From Vampirovibrio sp. (GTDB lineage: Bacteria > Cyanobacteriota > Vampirovibrionia > Vampirovibrionales > JAJTHC01), in assembly GCA_024998755.1 (NCBI GenBank), contig JACEUU010000003.1:868001-932000 (forward strand): DNA of 64,000 bases. The letters run 5' to 3'. Made by a program: the position numbers and the translations under genes. Shown here in pieces: positions 62,840-64,000 of this stretch (positions are counted from its first letter, which is position 1; each line of letters begins with the position of its first letter). The notes under the pieces are model-generated. The model saw only the letters and a list, made by a program, of their open reading frames with translations. It was not told where the DNA came from and did not search any database.

Positions 62840-63152
62840 TTAAACGGTGGGTTCTTCGTTCGCTGAAACAGGCAGAGGCTGTTGGCTTGGTGCTTGAACG
62901 TGTAGTTCATTAGCGTGTTGTTGATTTTTATTAAAAACCTGTTTTAACGCTTGTATCACTTCATACTGCACCTTATTGGCTTCTTTAAAGCGTTTAACAG
63001 GTTCGGTTATTAGTTGATAATCTACATAAAGCAAGTTAATACAAGAAGTAGGAATGATTAGCAGTAAATGAATCCAAAAGTTCCGAGGCTTACATTGAGC
63101 TTCATAGTTGAAGTTACGGAATAAGGGTGTGCAGGTGGGAGTAGTGAGTGTT
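62840..63152 (-). pseudogene. Truncated paralogue of the DUF4234-like gene
   Basis: Only the 3' part remains. In frame, codons before the apparent start at 63034 read NFNYEAQCKPRNFWIHLLLI, which matches FEPQCERRNFWIFLLLLIP of the neighbour, and YVDYQLITEPVKRFKEANKV matches its C-terminal helix. The frame loses similarity near 63150 and an IS5-type element begins upstream, so it was cut off by that insertion. Confidence 0.75.
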
Positions 63153-63159
63153 TTTTAAT

Positions 63160-64000
63160 AAAATTCAACCAAAAATGCTCAAAAAACAGAACAATACCCC
63201 TTGTTTCCACTCTTTTCGGATCATAATTACCTAAAAACCATACAAGAATCCACTAAAACCTACCCCCCTCCTCACCAAAAAACCATACCGACGACAATTA
63301 TACCCAAATGCCAAGCCCAAAATCTCCGCAGAAACACGCACTAACCCACGACAAGACACACGAACCTTCTTAAACACCGTCTTCCAACCCGCAAACACAT
63401 GCTCCACCCTAGCCCGAACCTTAGAAACCAACCCATTAAACCGCTTCTGCGAAGCCGTCAACTCAGGCGTTGGTTCATGCTGCTTACCCCGAACCCGACG
63501 CTTAATAATCCTCGGCTGTATCCCCAACGCCTTCAAATCCTTCTCCTTACCCACATACCCACTATCCGCACCAACAGTCTGCTCATAGCCCACCAGTACA
63601 GGCAGTAAACTCTGACTGTCATGCACATTGGCACCAGTAACAACCACCTTGCGAATCAACTTGCTTTTAGCATCTACATTAACCGTGGCACTGTAACCAA
63701 AGCCTTTGTAGCCATAAGTGGCATCAGGGTCGCTCTGGTCTTCAGGCTTTTTTCTCTGTTTGCTATTGGCTTTAATAAAGGCGGCATCTACCAAGTTGCC
63801 TTCTTTAAGAATGAGGTTGTTCTCTTGGAAGAAGGTGTCTAAGGCTAAGAAAAGGGCTTCTTGGGCTGGGGTGTTTTGCAGTTCGTGTTGGAAGTTTTCG
63901 AGTGTCGTGGCTTCAGGGATGGGGGATTCTAAGGAGAAGCCGAGAAACTTTCGGAAGGAGAGTCTGTCGTGGCATTGAAATTCGGTTTGTTCATAGGAGA
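63160..64000 (-). mobile_element. IS5-type insertion sequence, incomplete at window end
   Basis: The element holds the transposase below and runs past base 64000. I cannot fix its inner end; it lies between the pseudogene and about 63230. No terminal repeat pair can be checked because the other end is outside. Confidence 0.6.
63231..64000 (-). CDS. IS5-family transposase, partial
   Basis: The frame is open to the window edge. It reads YEQTEFQCHDRLSFRKFLGF, then ESPIPEATTLENFQHEL at the N-terminal side, VDAAFIKANSKQRKKPEDQS with the first Asp of the DDE set, ADSGYVGKEKDLKALGI with the second, and KVRARVEHVFAGWKTVF with the Glu. This is the IS5/IS1031-type DDE transposase pattern. The 5' end is missing. 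Confidence 0.88.
   Translation of the reverse strand, partial: SYEQTEFQCHDRLSFRKFLGFSLESPIPEATTLENFQHELQNTPAQEALFLALDTFFQENNLILKEGNLVDAAFIKANSKQRKKPEDQSDPDATYGYKGFGYSATVNVDAKSKLIRKVVVTGANVHDSQSLLPVLVGYEQTVGADSGYVGKEKDLKALGIQPRIIKRRVRGKQHEPTPELTASQKRFNGLVSKVRARVEHVFAGWKTVFKKVRVSCRGLVRVSAEILGLAFGYNCRRYGFLVRRGVGFSGFLYGF

Overview
The window looks like a chromosomal piece of a Gram-negative, probably flagellated bacterium of roughly 45% GC. Lipid A and LPS genes (lpxA, an LptC-like protein, a family 9 glycosyltransferase), a dcw-type block (murC-murB-ddl-ftsQ), a full chemotaxis operon and a flagellar fliE support this. I lean towards a non-photosynthetic relative of Cyanobacteria (Vampirovibrionia/Melainabacteria-like) from gene content and the many cyanobacteria-like short repeats, but nothing here proves it.

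Layout. 1-9.3 kb: lpxA end, a free-standing GlmU-type acetyltransferase, a small TrkA-C-like protein, a UvrA-family ATPase, accC, mtaB and a zinc dehydrogenase, all on +. 9.4-20.4 kb: an SRPBCC-SDR fusion, then on the minus strand cheA-cheW-mcp-cheB-cheR-cheY-cheX-cheY. 20.8-30.2 kb: metabolic and housekeeping genes (class III aminotransferase, mtnB-like, rsgA, prenyl diphosphate synthase, PAP2-like), a soluble histidine kinase and ogt. 30.2-34.2 kb: a putative papain-like protein, fliE with a lytic transglycosylase, and hpf behind a long structured leader. 35-38 kb: nested IS630-type elements and an IS1-like remnant. 38-42.5 kb: YtxH/DUF948-like proteins, two AI-2E-family transporters, and a NarL-type regulator. 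42.7-44.1 kb: an IS110 element inside a MITE. 44-53 kb: TPR protein, LptC-like, EVE, GT9, ftsQ, ddl, murB, murC on minus. 53-62 kb: hybrid kinase, STAS protein, hypotheticals, transaldolase, leuC-GNAT-leuD. 62-64 kb: a membrane protein, its truncated paralogue and an IS5-type element running off the end.

The most notable item is the IS110 element at about 42930-44026. An empty copy of its target at 26230-26521 fixes its ends to the base. Its 5' non-coding end folds into two stem-loops whose loops match, in the expected strand arrangement, the target (TCCCCT / TTGTCAG) and the donor junction (ACAGATGC / CATAAG), all centred on a CT core. Joining the two ends would build a TTGACA-18-TAGAAT promoter. 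This is a readable bridge RNA, although its transposase carries an in-frame amber codon.

The window is rich in small mobile repeats. At least four MITE-like copies share the TACCA...TTTAAATAG ends of the outer IS630 element. A separate 145-207 bp family has GACCTCTTGCATGACTCGATA ends (three copies). There are also REP-like GTAGGGGCGG palindromes and GTCATTCCGAGCG hairpins. Two genes (the kinase at 27985 and the TPR gene at 44076) end inside element termini. Many genes begin with two to five tandem ATG codons.
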